NCBI GenBank assembly: GCA_937864115.1
Contig: CALMII010000016.1
Location: forward strand, 1 to 64,000
Reading direction: 5' to 3'
Source of the DNA: an uncultured Steroidobacter sp.
Lineage (GTDB): Bacteria; Pseudomonadota; Gammaproteobacteria; Steroidobacterales; Steroidobacteraceae
DNA: 64,000 nucleotides
The position numbers and the translations under genes are program-made. How positions within the stretch are numbered: the first letter of the stretch is position 1; every line of letters begins with the position of its first letter. Positions 1 to 9,550 of the stretch are shown one piece after another. The notes under the pieces were generated by a model. The model was not told the origin of the DNA, ran no database searches, and saw only the letters and a program-made list of their open reading frames with translations.

Positions 1-67
1 CAATCAACATCTCTCATGCTGGCGCACTCAATGTCGCCGGATCAAAGGGGGGGACGGGTCCATCCCA

Positions 68-1876
68 TTATTGGGCTGAAGCCTGACCTGCAGAAAGAGC
101 AGATTGCACGAACTTCCGCCAGCTCCCGAGCGCCGTAATGTCCTGCGCACCATCGATCGCCCACGCCTCGCAAAGAAATCCCGGGCACAGCGATCCGTCT
201 TCCAGTTCGATCCTGCCGATCCCGAGCGGCGAAGGAATGCCTGCGACGAACGAACCGACATGCTTCTGCGGCACGGCCCAGACTTCGACGTCGATGCTCG
301 CGCCGCCCTGCGCCACGCGGATCAGGCCCGGTCGCTTCGGCGGACCGTCGGGCAAGGCGAAGAAGCGATAGGCTGGCGCAGTGCGGGTCGCACGCAGCAG
401 GAAGGCGCCACGTTCGGTGAGCTGGTGATTCAGCGGCAGGCCGGAAAGATGCGCACCGCAGACTGCAACGGGAACATAGCCCGGTGGCGCGCGGTAGCTG
501 CGGGGAATGCCTGCAGGCACCGGCTCATTCGAGACACCCAGCGATGTCGTCGCAGCATGATGAAAGCGCGATCCAAGTTCCGCGAGCGCGCGATCGCAGC
601 CCGCCGGCGCGATGAATGTGACTCCGAACGGCAGGCCGTCGGCGCGAAACCCGGCAGGCACGGCAATCGCCGACAGATCGAGCAGGTTCACGAAGTTCGT
701 GTAGCGACCGAGGTTCGAGTTGCGCGCGATGGGATCGGCCAGCAGTTCGGCAATGCGATAGATCGTGCCTGACGTCGGCACCATCAACACATCGACTTCG
801 TGCCAGATGCCGGCGGCACGGCGCTGCAGTTCCTTCAGCCGATACTGTGCGCGGAACGCATCGACCGCCGTCGGCTTGTCGCCGGCGAGCGTGATGGCCG
901 CAGTCACCGGATGCAGCGCCGCCGCATGATCGCGAAGGAACGACGCGATGGCCGCGTAGCGTTCGGCCACCCACGGACCTTCGTAGAGCAGGCGCGCGGT
1001 TTCAAACAGAGGAGCGAAGTCGATTTCGACCAGCGTGCCGCCCATGTCGCGAACGCGCTGACAGGCTTCGGCAAAGAGCCGCTGGTACTCCGCATCGCCG
1101 AAGAACTCCAGTTGATCGGCCCGGGGCACGCCATGGCGCGGCACTGCAGGCAGTGCGGCGGGTTCGACTTCGCGCGAGTAGGCATCGTCGGCATCGACTC
1201 CTTGCGCCACGTCCAGCACGCGCCGCGCATCCTCTGCCGTCAACGCAAAGATCGACACGCAATCGAGCGAGCGGCAGGCCGGCACGACACCCTTCGTGCT
1301 CAACAGTCCGCACGAGGGTTTCAGGCCGACGATGTTGTTGAAGCCCGCGGGCACGCGTCCCGAACCTGCCGTATCGGTACCGAGCGAGAAACTGGCGAGC
1401 CCGGTGGCGACGGACACGGCTGAACCGCTGCTCGACCCGCCAGAGATGAACTGCGGATCGAAGCTGTTCTCGCACGCACCGTACGGCGAGCGCGTGCCGA
1501 CCAGTCCCGTGGCGAACTGATCGAGATTGGTCTTGCCGATCGGGATGGCGCCGGCATCGATCAGTTTCTGCACGACCGTCGCGGACTGCGCCGGCACATA
1601 CGCAAACTCGGGACAGCCCGCGGTCGTCGGTACGCCTGCCAGATCGATGTTGTCCTTGATGGCGAACGGCACGCCGTATAGCGGCAGGTCCTCGGGCGAT
1701 CGGCCTTCGAGGGCCTGCAGGTACGGCAGGATCTGCTCTCGCGTCAGCAGCGTGATCCAGACATTGCGGCGCTGTCCGGCGGCGATGCGCGCCTGCGCCT
1801 CGTCGATGATCTGCGGCGGCGTGAACGTGCCCGCGCGATAGCCCCGCAACAGGGCATCGATGGTGAATGAAGTCAT
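68..1876 (-). CDS. atzF: Allophanate hydrolase
   Basis: A 602-residue amidase-signature enzyme that hydrolyses allophanate to ammonia and CO2, the last step of the carboxylase route for urea or guanidine. The amidase core spans about residues 50-440: Lys74 in AIKDN, the GGSSSGSA loop at 146-153 with the cis-Ser, and the nucleophile Ser172 in GTDTAGSGR form the usual Ser-cisSer-Lys triad. A C-terminal domain follows from about 470 ([13 protein letters not shown]), as in the two-domain AtzF/Dur1,2 hydrolases. The ATG overlaps the stop of the upstream carboxylase gene by four bases (ATGA), indicating translational coupling. The last residues, AGQASAQ, and the stop region are encoded by a REP-like repeat, so the native end has probably been altered by repeat insertion. 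Confidence 0.93.
   Translation of the reverse strand: MTSFTIDALLRGYRAGTFTPPQIIDEAQARIAAGQRRNVWITLLTREQILPYLQALEGRSPEDLPLYGVPFAIKDNIDLAGVPTTAGCPEFAYVPAQSATVVQKLIDAGAIPIGKTNLDQFATGLVGTRSPYGACENSFDPQFISGGSSSGSAVSVATGLASFSLGTDTAGSGRVPAGFNNIVGLKPSCGLLSTKGVVPACRSLDCVSIFALTAEDARRVLDVAQGVDADDAYSREVEPAALPAVPRHGVPRADQLEFFGDAEYQRLFAEACQRVRDMGGTLVEIDFAPLFETARLLYEGPWVAERYAAIASFLRDHAAALHPVTAAITLAGDKPTAVDAFRAQYRLKELQRRAAGIWHEVDVLMVPTSGTIYRIAELLADPIARNSNLGRYTNFVNLLDLSAIAVPAGFRADGLPFGVTFIAPAGCDRALAELGSRFHHAATTSLGVSNEPVPAGIPRSYRAPPGYVPVAVCGAHLSGLPLNHQLTERGAFLLRATRTAPAYRFFALPDGPPKRPGLIRVAQGGASIDVEVWAVPQKHVGSFVAGIPSPLGIGRIELEDGSLCPGFLCEAWAIDGAQDITALGSWRKFVQSALSAGQASAQ
72..93. repeat. REP-like palindrome, module A, degenerate copy
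   Basis: Seen on the minus strand as a match to the REP module A (CTGTAGGTCAGGCTTCAGCC) with a decayed distal arm. It overlaps the 3' end of the allophanate hydrolase gene and encodes that protein's last residues. The sequence after it (agaaagagcagattgcacga) also follows the REP copy near 59970, so the repeat unit extends beyond the palindrome. Confidence 0.7.
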
Positions 1877-4800
1877 GATGCCGCCCGCAATACGATCAGA
1901 ACATCGCCGGCAGCGACCGGCTTGCCCGGCTCACAGCGGATGTCGACGACGACTCCCGGCTCGTCGGCGAGCACGGGGATTTCCATTTTCATGGCTTCGA
2001 TGACCAGCAGTTCGTCGCCTTCGTTCACGCGCTGACCGGCGCGCGCACTGACCGACCACGTACTGCCGGTCACCGGCGACACGACCGCGGTTGTTCCTTC
2101 CGGCAACGCCTGCGACGCTTCCCGTTCAGTGCTGGCGACCTCGGAGTCGAACGTGAGCCGCCCATCGCGTCGCCAGCGTTCGCGCTCCGCATCGAACGCT
2201 GCCTGCTGCTTCGCCTTGAAGGCATCGATGGAGGCACGATGGTCGGCGAGGAACTGCCGGTACTCGCGCAGCTTCAATGTCGTCGGCTCGATCTTCAGCC
2301 GGTACTGGCCGCGCGGGAATTCCTCGCGCAGGCGCTGCAGTTCATCGGCACTGACAGGAAAGAAATGCAACTGATCGAAGAAGCGCAGCAGCCATTGCCG
2401 GCCGTCGGTGAAGTCGGCCGTCTGGCGATACCGGTTCCACATCTGGATCGTGCGGCCGACGAACTGATAGCCGCCGGGCCCTTCCATGCCATAGACGCAC
2501 AGGTACGCGCCGCCGATGCCGACGGCATTCTCCGGCGTCCAGGTGCGCGCCGGGTTGTACTTGGTCGTCACGAGCCGGTGACGCGGATCGAGCGGCGTGG
2601 CCACCGGCGCGCCGAGATACACATCGCCGAGACCCATCACCAGATAGCTCGCATCGAACACGATGCGCTGTACGTCTTCGATGGAATCGAGACCATTGAT
2701 GCGCCGGATGAACTCGATATTGCTCGGACACCAGGGCGCATCCCTGCGCACCGACTGCATGTACTTGTCGATGGCGACGCGGGTCGCCGGATCGTCCCAG
2801 GACAGCGGCAGGTGCACGATGCGGCTCGGGACTTCCACATCGTCGACGGCGGGCAGTTCGTCCTCGGCGCGCCGCAGGACATCCAGCAACGCGCGTTGCG
2901 AAATCACGCGGCTGTCGTAATGGATCTGCAGGGAGCGGATGCCGGGCGTGAGTTCCTGCACGCCGTGGATCTGCGCGCGCTGCAACCATTCCATCAGCGA
3001 GTGCACGCGGAAACGCAGTTCGAGATCGAGCACGAGTTCGCCGTATTCGACGAGGAGGTATTTGTCGCCGGCCTGGCGGTAGGTGACGGTGGGGCTCGCG
3101 GAGAGGATCGCGGACATTCGTCCGCTCGTGCCCCCCTCCCAACCTCCCCCCGCAAGCGGAGGGAGGGGCCAGATACCCCCTCCTCCGCGAAGCGGGGGAG
3201 GGCTGGGGAGGGGGCGAAGCGTAGCGATCGACTCTTCGACCGCGCCCTCCATCACCCCCGCCTCTTCCACCGACACGCAGCGAAATCTCACCCTGTCCCC
3301 CGGCCGCAGTTGCCCGACCTTCCACAACTCCGCGCGCACGATCGTCGCCGGACACGCGAACCCGCCGAGGCTCGGGCCGTCGGGCCCGAGGATCACGGGC
3401 ATGTCGCCGGTGAAGTCGATCGCACCGATCGCATAGGCGTTGTCGTGAATGTTCGAGGGGTGCAATCCGGCCTCGCCGCCATCGGGACGCGCCCACGCAG
3501 GCTTCGGGCCGATGAGCCGCACACCGGTGCGGCTGGAGTTGTAGTGCACCTCCCAGTCCGCCGCGAAGAATGCATCGATGTCAGCTTGCGTGAAAAAATC
3601 CGGCGCAGCATGCGGGCCGTACATCACCGCGATTTCCCATTGCGATGAGTACTCGGGAATCGGCAGTGCATCCGCGTTGCCCGACTGCGCGATCTCTGCC
3701 GATGCGATGCGCAGCGTATCGCCGGCACGCAGCGCGCGACCCGCGTGACCACCAAACTGGCCGAGCGTGAACGTCGCGCGACTGCCCATGTAAGCCGGCA
3801 CGTCGATGCCACCGGCGATCGCAAGATACGTGCGCTGCCCTGCGCCGCGGATCGAGCGCATTTTCAGGACACTGCCTGCATTCACTTCGACCGGCGTGTA
3901 GTACATGACCGGCTTGCCATCGAGTTCCGCCTGCATGCGCGCACCCGTCAGTGCGATGCGCGCGGGTACATTGAACTTCAGCGTCGGCCCGCCGACCGTG
4001 CACTCGAGCCCGGCGGCAGATCCGGCATTACCGACGATGCGATTGGCGAGCCGGAAAGCCAGATCGTCCATCGGCCCCGACGGCGGCACGCCGATATCCC
4101 AGTAGCCGACGCGGCCGGGAAAATCCTGCACTGTCGTATGCGTGCCCGCCTGGACGACCTCCACCGTTTGTGGCCGGTACGCGAAGCCCGCGAGATAGCG
4201 CGTGTACTGGCGGCCCTGCCGGAAAACATCATCGCGCAGGATGTCGAGCAGATAGGCCTGGTTGGTTTCGATACCGTGGATGTGCGTCCGGGTCAGTGCA
4301 CTCTCGAGAGTGGCCAGCGCCTCCTCGCGCGTGATGCCGTCCGCGATGATCTTGGTCAGCATCGGATCGTAGTGCGGCGACACTTCCGTGCCCGTCTCGA
4401 TCCAGCTGTCGACGCGCACGCCATCCGGCAGCTCGACATGCGACAGCAGGCCGCTCGACGGCCGGAAGTTGTGCTGCGGATCCTCCGCGTAAACGCGCAC
4501 CTGAATCGAATGACCGCGCGGCGCATGTCGATACGCGCGCAGATCCGGCGGCTCGCCGGCCGCGGTCCGGATCATCCACTCGACGAGGTCGATGCCCGTG
4601 ACCTGCTCGGTCACACCATGCTCCACCTGCAGTCGCGTGTTGACTTCGAGAAAGTAGAACTGACGCGACGCCTCGTCGTACACGAACTCGACCGTGCCGG
4701 CAGAGCGATAGCCGATGGCCTGGCCGAGGCGCTGCGCCGCATGCAGCAACTGCGAACGCGTCGTGTCATCGAGTTGCGGCGCGGGCGTTTCTTCGATCAC

Positions 4801-5508
4801 CTTCTGATTGCGACGCTGCACCGAACAGTCGCGTTCGCCGAGCGCCACCACGTTGCCGAGTCCGTCGCCGAAGATCTGGACTTCGATATGCCGGGCCCGT
4901 TCGACGTACTTTTCGAGAAAGACGCCGCCCTGGCTGAAATTGCTCTTGGCCAGCCGCTCGACGGAATGAAATGCATCCTGCAGTTCCGCTTCGCTGCGAC
5001 ACAGCTGCATGCCGATGCCGCCGCCGCCGGCAGTGCTCTTCAGCATCACCGGAAAACCGATGCGTCGCGCCTCGTCGCGGGCGTGATCGATGCCTTCGAG
5101 CAGCGCACTGCCCGGCAGCAGCGGTACTTCGTATTTCAGCGCAAGCGCGCGTGCCGTGTGCTTGAGTCCGAAATCGCGCATCTGCGTCGGTGTCGGCCCG
5201 ATGAAGGCAACGCCTGCGCGTTCGCACTGCTCCGCGAAGTCAGCGTTCTCGCTGAGAAAACCGTAACCGGGATGAATGGCCTGCGCGCCCGTCTCGCGCG
5301 CCGCTGCGATGATGAGTTCCTGCGACAGATAGCTCTGTGCCGCCGGCGCGGGACCGAGTCGCACGGCCTCGTCGGCCAGCGTCACATGCAGCGAATGCCG
5401 GTCGGCGTCGGAATAGACCGCCACCGAGCGGATGTCGAGACGTTTCAGGGTACGAAGAATGCGGCAGGCAATCGCGCCGCGGTTGGCGATCAGCACCTTG
5501 TCGAACAT
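1873..5508 (-). CDS. Biotin-dependent urea/guanidine carboxylase
   Basis: A 1211-residue multidomain carboxylase of the urea carboxylase family. In order: biotin carboxylase with ATP-grasp (about 1-450, [11 protein letters not shown]), a KipA/AHS2-like domain (about 455-750, [16 protein letters not shown]), a KipI/AHS1-like domain (about 805-1010), and a C-terminal biotinyl carrier with EAMKMEIP and target Lys1174. Together AHS2 and AHS1 form the carboxyltransferase. Relatives that sit with DUF1989 proteins and a ykkC riboswitch are known to carboxylate guanidine in preference to urea; both markers are here, so guanidine is the inferred substrate. Residues about 765-793 (Gly/Pro-rich, PPLRGGGG and PPLAGGGW) are encoded by a GC-rich hairpin repeat inserted in frame between AHS2 and AHS1. 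Frame is kept and both flanking domains look intact, so the enzyme is probably active. Confidence 0.92.
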   Translation of the reverse strand: MFDKVLIANRGAIACRILRTLKRLDIRSVAVYSDADRHSLHVTLADEAVRLGPAPAAQSYLSQELIIAAARETGAQAIHPGYGFLSENADFAEQCERAGVAFIGPTPTQMRDFGLKHTARALALKYEVPLLPGSALLEGIDHARDEARRIGFPVMLKSTAGGGGIGMQLCRSEAELQDAFHSVERLAKSNFSQGGVFLEKYVERARHIEVQIFGDGLGNVVALGERDCSVQRRNQKVIEETPAPQLDDTTRSQLLHAAQRLGQAIGYRSAGTVEFVYDEASRQFYFLEVNTRLQVEHGVTEQVTGIDLVEWMIRTAAGEPPDLRAYRHAPRGHSIQVRVYAEDPQHNFRPSSGLLSHVELPDGVRVDSWIETGTEVSPHYDPMLTKIIADGITREEALATLESALTRTHIHGIETNQAYLLDILRDDVFRQGRQYTRYLAGFAYRPQTVEVVQAGTHTTVQDFPGRVGYWDIGVPPSGPMDDLAFRLANRIVGNAGSAAGLECTVGGPTLKFNVPARIALTGARMQAELDGKPVMYYTPVEVNAGSVLKMRSIRGAGQRTYLAIAGGIDVPAYMGSRATFTLGQFGGHAGRALRAGDTLRIASAEIAQSGNADALPIPEYSSQWEIAVMYGPHAAPDFFTQADIDAFFAADWEVHYNSSRTGVRLIGPKPAWARPDGGEAGLHPSNIHDNAYAIGAIDFTGDMPVILGPDGPSLGGFACPATIVRAELWKVGQLRPGDRVRFRCVSVEEAGVMEGAVEESIATLRPLPSPPPLRGGGGIWPLPPLAGGGWEGGTSGRMSAILSASPTVTYRQAGDKYLLVEYGELVLDLELRFRVHSLMEWLQRAQIHGVQELTPGIRSLQIHYDSRVISQRALLDVLRRAEDELPAVDDVEVPSRIVHLPLSWDDPATRVAIDKYMQSVRRDAPWCPSNIEFIRRINGLDSIEDVQRIVFDASYLVMGLGDVYLGAPVATPLDPRHRLVTTKYNPARTWTPENAVGIGGAYLCVYGMEGPGGYQFVGRTIQMWNRYRQTADFTDGRQWLLRFFDQLHFFPVSADELQRLREEFPRGQYRLKIEPTTLKLREYRQFLADHRASIDAFKAKQQAAFDAERERWRRDGRLTFDSEVASTEREASQALPEGTTAVVSPVTGSTWSVSARAGQRVNEGDELLVIEAMKMEIPVLADEPGVVVDIRCEPGKPVAAGDVLIVLRAAS
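3131..3215. repeat. GC-rich hairpin repeat (family G) inside the carboxylase gene
   Basis: Two near-complementary arms are visible, CCTCCCCCCGCAAGCGGAGG and CCTCCTCCGCGAAGCGGGGG, flanked by C-rich and G-rich ends. The same element lies at 52563-52666 between ileS and lspA, and a half copy at 29786-29821 inside lpdA. Here it is read through in frame and encodes an interdomain linker. Confidence 0.85.
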
Positions 5509-5531
5509 GCAGCACCGTGAGGAGCCAAGGT

Positions 5532-5577
5532 GCCGGGTCGTCCCGGCGTTTTCTGATCGGCTACCGGGTCGTCCCGG
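5532..5577. repeat. Twin CCGGGTCGTCCCGG palindromes
   Basis: The 14-base palindrome CCGGGTCGTCCCGG occurs twice (5533-5546 and 5564-5577) in the 134-base gap between the DUF1989 gene and the carboxylase gene. Each copy can fold as a five-pair stem with a TCGT loop. The first copy is followed by CGTTTTCT on the + strand. They could temper readthrough within the operon or protect the transcript. No function can be read directly. Confidence 0.6.
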
Positions 5578-5608
5578 GAGCCGTGACTATCGTCACTGCA
5601 GTGCTCTC

Positions 5609-5631
5609 GCAGTCAGGCTGAAGCCTGACCC
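5609..5631. repeat. REP-like palindrome, module A, single copy
   Basis: GTCAGGCTGAAGCCTGAC with flanks, in the same intergenic gap as the twin palindromes. Module B (GGCCGGCTTCAGCCGGCC), the usual partner, is absent here. Confidence 0.85.
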
Positions 5632-5642
5632 ACACGAGAGCC

Positions 5643-6293
5643 TCAGTCCCACACCATCACTTCCACCGGCGTCGGGTTGTATGCGTTGCAAGGATTGTTC
5701 AGTTGCGGACAGTTGGAAATCAGCACCGTGACGTCCATCTCCGCGCGCATTTCCACGTAACGGCCGGGACCGGAAATGCCGTCGGCGAAAGTGAGCCTGC
5801 CCTCCGGCGTCACGGGCACATTCATGAAGAAATTGATGTTGCTGGACAGATCGCGCTTGCCGAAATCGCGACCGTATTTCTCGCCCCAGCGCGCCAGTGC
5901 GACCAGGAAGTTGTCGCGGCAGCTATGCATGTGCCGCTTGTCGAGTGCGTAGCGCACCGTGTTGCTCTCGGCCGAGCAGGCGCCGCCGAGCGTGTCATGA
6001 CGACCGCAGGTATCCGCGACGATGGTGAGCATCTTGTTGCCTTCGTTCGACAACAGCGGCGTGCCGGCGGTGAGGTAGATGTTGCCTTGTGCGCGAATCG
6101 TGTCCTGCGCGCTGTAGCGTTCTTCGAGAGTATCGGCGCGATAGAACAGCGTATCGACGGCCTGGTTGCCTTCCAGGTCGAGGATGCGGAAGGTCTGACC
6201 TGCGCGAACCGTTCCCATCCACGGCGCGCCGGCCGCGATGATCTCGCGGCGACTGGCGCTGCGCGGGTCGAGCGTGCTTTCGATCAGGGGCAC
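5643..6293 (-). CDS. DUF1989 urea carboxylase-associated protein 1 (carboxyguanidine deiminase subunit)
   Basis: A 216-residue DUF1989 protein. The conserved metal-site motif [10 protein letters not shown] is at 95-104, followed by HSCRDNF near 122-128 and the C-terminal [13 protein letters not shown]1989 pairs next to urea/guanidine carboxylases are known as UAAP1/UAAP2, and characterised members act together as carboxyguanidine deiminase (CgdA/CgdB), turning carboxyguanidine into allophanate. Order and length match UAAP1. It is second in the minus-strand operon, 19 bases after the first DUF1989 gene. Which subunit is called A or B I cannot settle from sequence. Confidence is high for the family and moderate for the deiminase role. 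Confidence 0.88.
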   Translation of the reverse strand: MPLIESTLDPRSASRREIIAAGAPWMGTVRAGQTFRILDLEGNQAVDTLFYRADTLEERYSAQDTIRAQGNIYLTAGTPLLSNEGNKMLTIVADTCGRHDTLGGACSAESNTVRYALDKRHMHSCRDNFLVALARWGEKYGRDFGKRDLSSNINFFMNVPVTPEGRLTFADGISGPGRYVEMRAEMDVTVLISNCPQLNNPCNAYNPTPVEVMVWD

Positions 6294-6312
6294 GACGCAG
6301 TCTCCTCCATGC

Positions 6313-7038
6313 TCATCGGAACCACACTTCCGTATTCCTGAAGCCGCGCTCGTTCTCCGGGCACTTGATGCGGCACGGATCGTTGCGCGGCGCCGGCCGC
6401 GAATGCCATGCGGTGAGACGGATCTCGCGCGGCTGGTACACCGTCGCGGGATCCAGCGGATGCTGCGAGGTCGCCATCACCATCAGCACGTTCATTTCGA
6501 AACGCAGGTCGACGTAACTGCCGGGCAGCGAATTGCCGCGGTGATACTCGAGAGCGCCCTGCCCGTTCACCGTGACCTTGCTGAAGAAATTGATGCTGGC
6601 ACTGAGATCTCTTTTACCGAGACCGTACTTGCCCAGCTCGTTGAGCAGGCTCTCGTAGCCGTTCTGATGCCAGTCGTTGCGACGCTCCTGGTAGCGCGCG
6701 ATGCCGTACTTCTCTTCGACCAGCCGCGGCGAGGACACGCCGCAGAGCGTGTCGTGCCAGCCGCAGGTGTCGTCGGTGAGCGAACACATCACGCGACCCA
6801 TGTCCGAGTAGCACACGAATCCCCTGGTGAGGAATGCGGTGTGCTGCGCCTTGAGCGTGTCGGGCATGTTGTAGCGCTCGGTGCGATCGTCGTAATTGAA
6901 GAACAGCACCGATGCGTTCGCGCCGCCCGCGACGTCCGTGAGACGCAGCGTGGTGCCACGACGCAGCAGTCCGGACCAGTGCGCTCCCGCGGCCACCAGT
7001 TCTTCCCACAGCATCCAGTACGGCGCGCCTTCGGCCAT
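6313..7038 (-). CDS. DUF1989 urea carboxylase-associated protein 2 (carboxyguanidine deiminase subunit)
   Basis: A 241-residue DUF1989 protein, first gene of the minus-strand guanidine operon. The metal-binding motif TCGWHDTL is at 91-98, and [12 protein letters not shown] is shared with its downstream partner ([12 protein letters not shown]). Its place matches UAAP2, which usually precedes UAAP1, carboxylase and allophanate hydrolase. I chose the ATG at 7038 (MAEGAPYW) because a GAGG lies 12 bases upstream and the frame further upstream runs through repeats and the antisense of the riboswitch. The Met at residue 9 is an alternative. It is the likely partner of the neighbouring DUF1989 protein in a heteromeric deiminase. 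Confidence 0.85.
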   Translation of the reverse strand: MAEGAPYWMLWEELVAAGAHWSGLLRRGTTLRLTDVAGGANASVLFFNYDDRTERYNMPDTLKAQHTAFLTRGFVCYSDMGRVMCSLTDDTCGWHDTLCGVSSPRLVEEKYGIARYQERRNDWHQNGYESLLNELGKYGLGKRDLSASINFFSKVTVNGQGALEYHRGNSLPGSYVDLRFEMNVLMVMATSQHPLDPATVYQPREIRLTAWHSRPAPRNDPCRIKCPENERGFRNTEVWFR

Positions 7039-7107
7039 CGTCGCGAACGACCTCGAATGAATTTGTGACGAGGGGGAGAGAGCAAGGAACGTACCAATCA
7101 GGGGACC

Positions 7108-7282
7108 GGCGACTGGCAACTGGCGACTGGCCGGAGAAGCGGCGGATTTGTATTGGTGCACGACGCAGTGGTCGGCACCAATCGGAAGCACAGCACCCTT
7201 CATCACGCTCCATTTCGGCGCGAGCGTCCACCGCTCTTCGTTCCATTTCTGGCCAGCCGCCCGTCGCCAGCCGCCAGCGGCC
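7108..7282. repeat. Word-repeat hairpin (family T) in the divergent guanidine promoter region
   Basis: The 510-base gap 7039-7548 holds no gene. Its left half contains GGCGACTGGCAACTGGCGAC (7108-7127) facing a degenerate complementary arm near 7250-7282, with a perfect inner inverted repeat ATTGGTGC...GCACCAAT at 7152-7182. The outer arms resemble the GGCGACTGGC/ACAGGCGAC words at 8630-8727, 29289-29338 and 29728-29757. The inner palindrome could also be an operator. I could not identify a convincing -35/-10 for either direction. Confidence 0.5.
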
Positions 7283-7319
7283 CTCCGGCACACCCTTTGC
7301 ACTCTCCCGCTCACAAATG

Positions 7320-7442
7320 TGCGTCTAGGGTTCCGATCACGCAGCGGCGCGCGATGCTGGTCCGAGAGAGGCAGTCCGGGTGATGCGTTCACGAGAAGGC
7401 ATCGACGGATACACGGCGGGATAAAAGCCCGGGAGGTCGGGA
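7320..7442 (+). ncRNA. Guanidine-I (ykkC) riboswitch
   Basis: Conserved ykkC blocks are visible in order on the + strand: CTAGGGTTCCG (7325-7335), CTGGTCCGAGAGAGGCAGTC (about 7357-7377), and ACACGGCGGGATAAAAGCCC (7411-7430) then GGGAGG. Their order and spacing match the guanidine-I aptamer, which turns expression on when guanidine binds. It lies about 107 bases upstream of the ATG of the ABC binding protein, so it should control the importer genes. The remaining leader to 7548 would be the expression platform. I see no U-rich terminator, so control of the ribosome site is more likely. The divergent enzyme operon has no copy of its own. Confidence 0.93.
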
Positions 7443-7548
7443 GGCTCACGCAGCTTCCCAGGAACGCGGCACGGCCTGCGGACGGACCTCCGACCCGAAA
7501 GCGGTGCTGCGAGAGCTGACGACCAGACCGCTAACGAGGAGTCGCCGA

Positions 7549-8622
7549 ATGCAATCGCGTCTGAAACTGTTCGCCCGCGCAGCCGTCCTGGCCTGCGCCC
7601 TGTTCTCCGCCACGTTCACCCACAGCGCCGCTGCCGCCGAGAAGAAATCCTTCAAGGTGGCCTGGAGTATCTATGTCGGCTGGATGCCGTGGGACTACGC
7701 CGCCGAGAGCGGCATTCTCAAGAAGTGGGCCGACAAGTACGGCATCGCGATCGAACTCACGCAGATCAACGACTACGTCGAGTCCATCAATCAGTACACG
7801 GCCGGCGGTTTCGACGGCTGCGTGATGACGAACATGGACATGCTGACGATCCCGTCGGCCGGCGGCGTCGATTCGACGGCGCTGATCGTCGGCGACTTCT
7901 CCAACGGCAACGACGGCGTGGTGCTGAAGGGCAAGGGCAGGAAGCTCGCGGACATCAAGGGACTGCCGGTGAACCTGGTTGAACTCTCGGTGTCGCACTA
8001 CCTGCTGGTGCGCGGCCTGGAAAGCGGCGGCCTCAAGGAACGCGACATCAAGGTCGTGAACACCTCGGACGCCGACATCGTCGGCGCGTATGCGGCGGCC
8101 GATACCAAGGCCATCGTGACCTGGAAGCCGCAGCTCAGCGAAATCCTCGCCGCGCCCGATGCGCAGCTCGTGTTCGACTCCAGCAAGATCCCCGGCGAGA
8201 TCATCGACATGCTGGTCGTGAACAGCGCCACGCTGAAAGACAACCCCAAGTTCGCCAGGGCGCTGGTCGGCGCGTGGTATGAAACGCTGGCGCTGATGGC
8301 GAAGAAGGACCCGAAAGCGCTCGCGCACATGGCGAAGGCTTCCGGCACCGACCTCGCCGGCTTCAACAGCCAGCTCGCCACCACGAAGATGTTCTGGACG
8401 CCCGCCGAAGCGCTGGCGTTTACCGCCAGCCCGAATCTCGTCACGACGATGGACTCGGTCCGCAAGTTCTCCTTCGATCACGGCCTGCTCGGCGAAGGCG
8501 CGAAGAGCGTCGACGCCGTCGGCATCGAGTTCCCCGGCGGCAAGACGCTGGGCAATGCGAAGAGCATCAAGATGCGGTTCGATGCGACGTATGTGAAGCT
8601 GGCGAGCGAGGGGAAGCTGTGA
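7549..8622 (+). CDS. ABC transporter periplasmic substrate-binding protein (guanidine import)
   Basis: A 357-residue NMT1/SsuA-like periplasmic binding protein. Residues 1-30 are a signal peptide (basic start, hydrophobic core, AAAA cleavage region). The mature part begins with FKVAWSIYVGWMPWDYA. The start at 7549 is supported by CGAGGAG seven to eight bases upstream; an upstream in-frame GTG at 7504 lies in the riboswitch expression platform and would spoil the signal peptide. Binding proteins of this type are known beside urea/guanidine carboxylases under ykkC control, so guanidine or a close relative is the inferred ligand. First gene of the importer operon. Confidence 0.88.
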   Translation: MQSRLKLFARAAVLACALFSATFTHSAAAAEKKSFKVAWSIYVGWMPWDYAAESGILKKWADKYGIAIELTQINDYVESINQYTAGGFDGCVMTNMDMLTIPSAGGVDSTALIVGDFSNGNDGVVLKGKGRKLADIKGLPVNLVELSVSHYLLVRGLESGGLKERDIKVVNTSDADIVGAYAAADTKAIVTWKPQLSEILAAPDAQLVFDSSKIPGEIIDMLVVNSATLKDNPKFARALVGAWYETLALMAKKDPKALAHMAKASGTDLAGFNSQLATTKMFWTPAEALAFTASPNLVTTMDSVRKFSFDHGLLGEGAKSVDAVGIEFPGGKTLGNAKSIKMRFDATYVKLASEGKL

Positions 8623-8629
8623 GCGAACG

Positions 8630-8727
8630 GGCTACAGGCCACAGGCGACAGGCGACAGGCGACAGGCGACAGGCAGAATGCGTGGGCTTGCTCCGGCCCG
8701 TCGCCTGTAGCCAGTAGCCTGTAGCCT
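8630..8727. repeat. Word-repeat hairpin (family T) between binding protein and permease
   Basis: The left arm GGCTACAGGCCACAGGCGAC is followed by several ACAGGCG units; the right arm GTCGCCTGTAGCC and GTAGCCTGTAGCC is complementary. It fills almost the whole 110-base gap and abuts the permease ATG (8733), leaving no recognisable Shine-Dalgarno sequence. Such an intraoperon stem could favour expression of the binding protein over the membrane parts. Confidence 0.8.
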
Positions 8728-8732
8728 CTCCC

Positions 8733-9548
8733 ATGCCCCGCCTCATCAACCTCCACCCCAATCGCGGCGGCGCAGTCGTTCTGGCCGCGCTGCCGTTCCT
8801 GCTGCTGATCTTTGCCTATCTGCTGGGATCGAACGCGCGGCTGGCGGCGAATCCGGACGACAAGCTGTTGCCGGCGTTCTCGACGATCGCCAGCACCATG
8901 CACACGTACGCATTCGAAGAGGACAAGCGCAGCGGCGAGGTGCTGCTGTGGCTCGATACCTGGGCCAGCCTGCAGCGCATCCTGATCGCGCTCGGCATCA
9001 GCGCGGCGATCGGACTCGCCGTGGGGCTCGCGATCGGCGCAATTCCGTACGTGCGGGCGCTCGCCGCACCGTTCGTTGCGGCGGTGTCCATGATTCCGCC
9101 GCTGGCGATCCTGCCCGTGCTGTTCATCGTGCTGGGACTCGGCGAGGTCGCGAAGATCGTGCTGATCGTCATCGGCGTGGCGCCGGTGATCACACGCGAT
9201 GTGGCATTGCGCGCCAGCGAACTGCCCACCGAGCAGCTGATCAAGGCGCAGACGCTCGGCGCGTCGAGCTGGCTGCTGTCTTCGAGGGTCATCCTGCCGC
9301 AGCTGTGGCCGCGGCTCATCGATGCCGTGCGGCTGCAGCTCGGCTGCGCCTGGCTGTTCCTGATCGCGGCCGAGGCGATCGCTTCGACCGAAGGCCTCGG
9401 CTATCGCATCTTTCTCGTCCGGCGCTATCTCGCGATGGACGTCATCCTTCCCTACGTAGTGTGGATCACGCTGCTCGCCTTTCTGATGGACTGGCTGCTG
9501 CGAGTCGCGCGGCGGCGATGGTTTCCCTGGGCGGAGGTGGCGCGCTAG
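8733..9548 (+). CDS. ABC transporter permease (guanidine import)
   Basis: A 271-residue membrane permease of the BPD_transp_1 fold, SsuC/TauC-like. About six hydrophobic segments are visible (residues about 13-31, 80-105, 115-145, 150-160, 205-220, 245-260). The cytoplasmic EAA-type loop reads ASELPTEQLIKAQTLGAS with a following ILPQLWPR. It would form a homodimeric channel with the ATPase encoded two bases downstream. The upstream gap is occupied by a hairpin repeat and no good ribosome binding site is seen, so translation may depend on the repeat context. Confidence 0.9.
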   Translation: MPRLINLHPNRGGAVVLAALPFLLLIFAYLLGSNARLAANPDDKLLPAFSTIASTMHTYAFEEDKRSGEVLLWLDTWASLQRILIALGISAAIGLAVGLAIGAIPYVRALAAPFVAAVSMIPPLAILPVLFIVLGLGEVAKIVLIVIGVAPVITRDVALRASELPTEQLIKAQTLGASSWLLSSRVILPQLWPRLIDAVRLQLGCAWLFLIAAEAIASTEGLGYRIFLVRRYLAMDVILPYVVWITLLAFLMDWLLRVARRRWFPWAEVAR

Positions 9549-9550
9549 TC

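Noticed and set aside
3745..5520. Long open frame on the + strand opposite the carboxylase gene
   Set aside because: Arg/His-rich antisense frame typical of GC-rich DNA; the opposite strand encodes a full recognised enzyme.
7039..7449. N-terminal extension of the first DUF1989 protein up to 7449
   Set aside because: The extended frame reads antisense through the guanidine riboswitch and repeat sequence; the ATG at 7038 with GAGG upstream fits family length.
68..8622. Urea as the main substrate of the carboxylase-importer island
   Set aside because: The ykkC aptamer and DUF1989 pair favour guanidine; urea remains possible as a side substrate.
8640..8680. Tandem ACAGGCG units as a CRISPR-like array
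   Set aside because: Units are contiguous with no spacers and form a hairpin with the right arm; no cas genes nearby.
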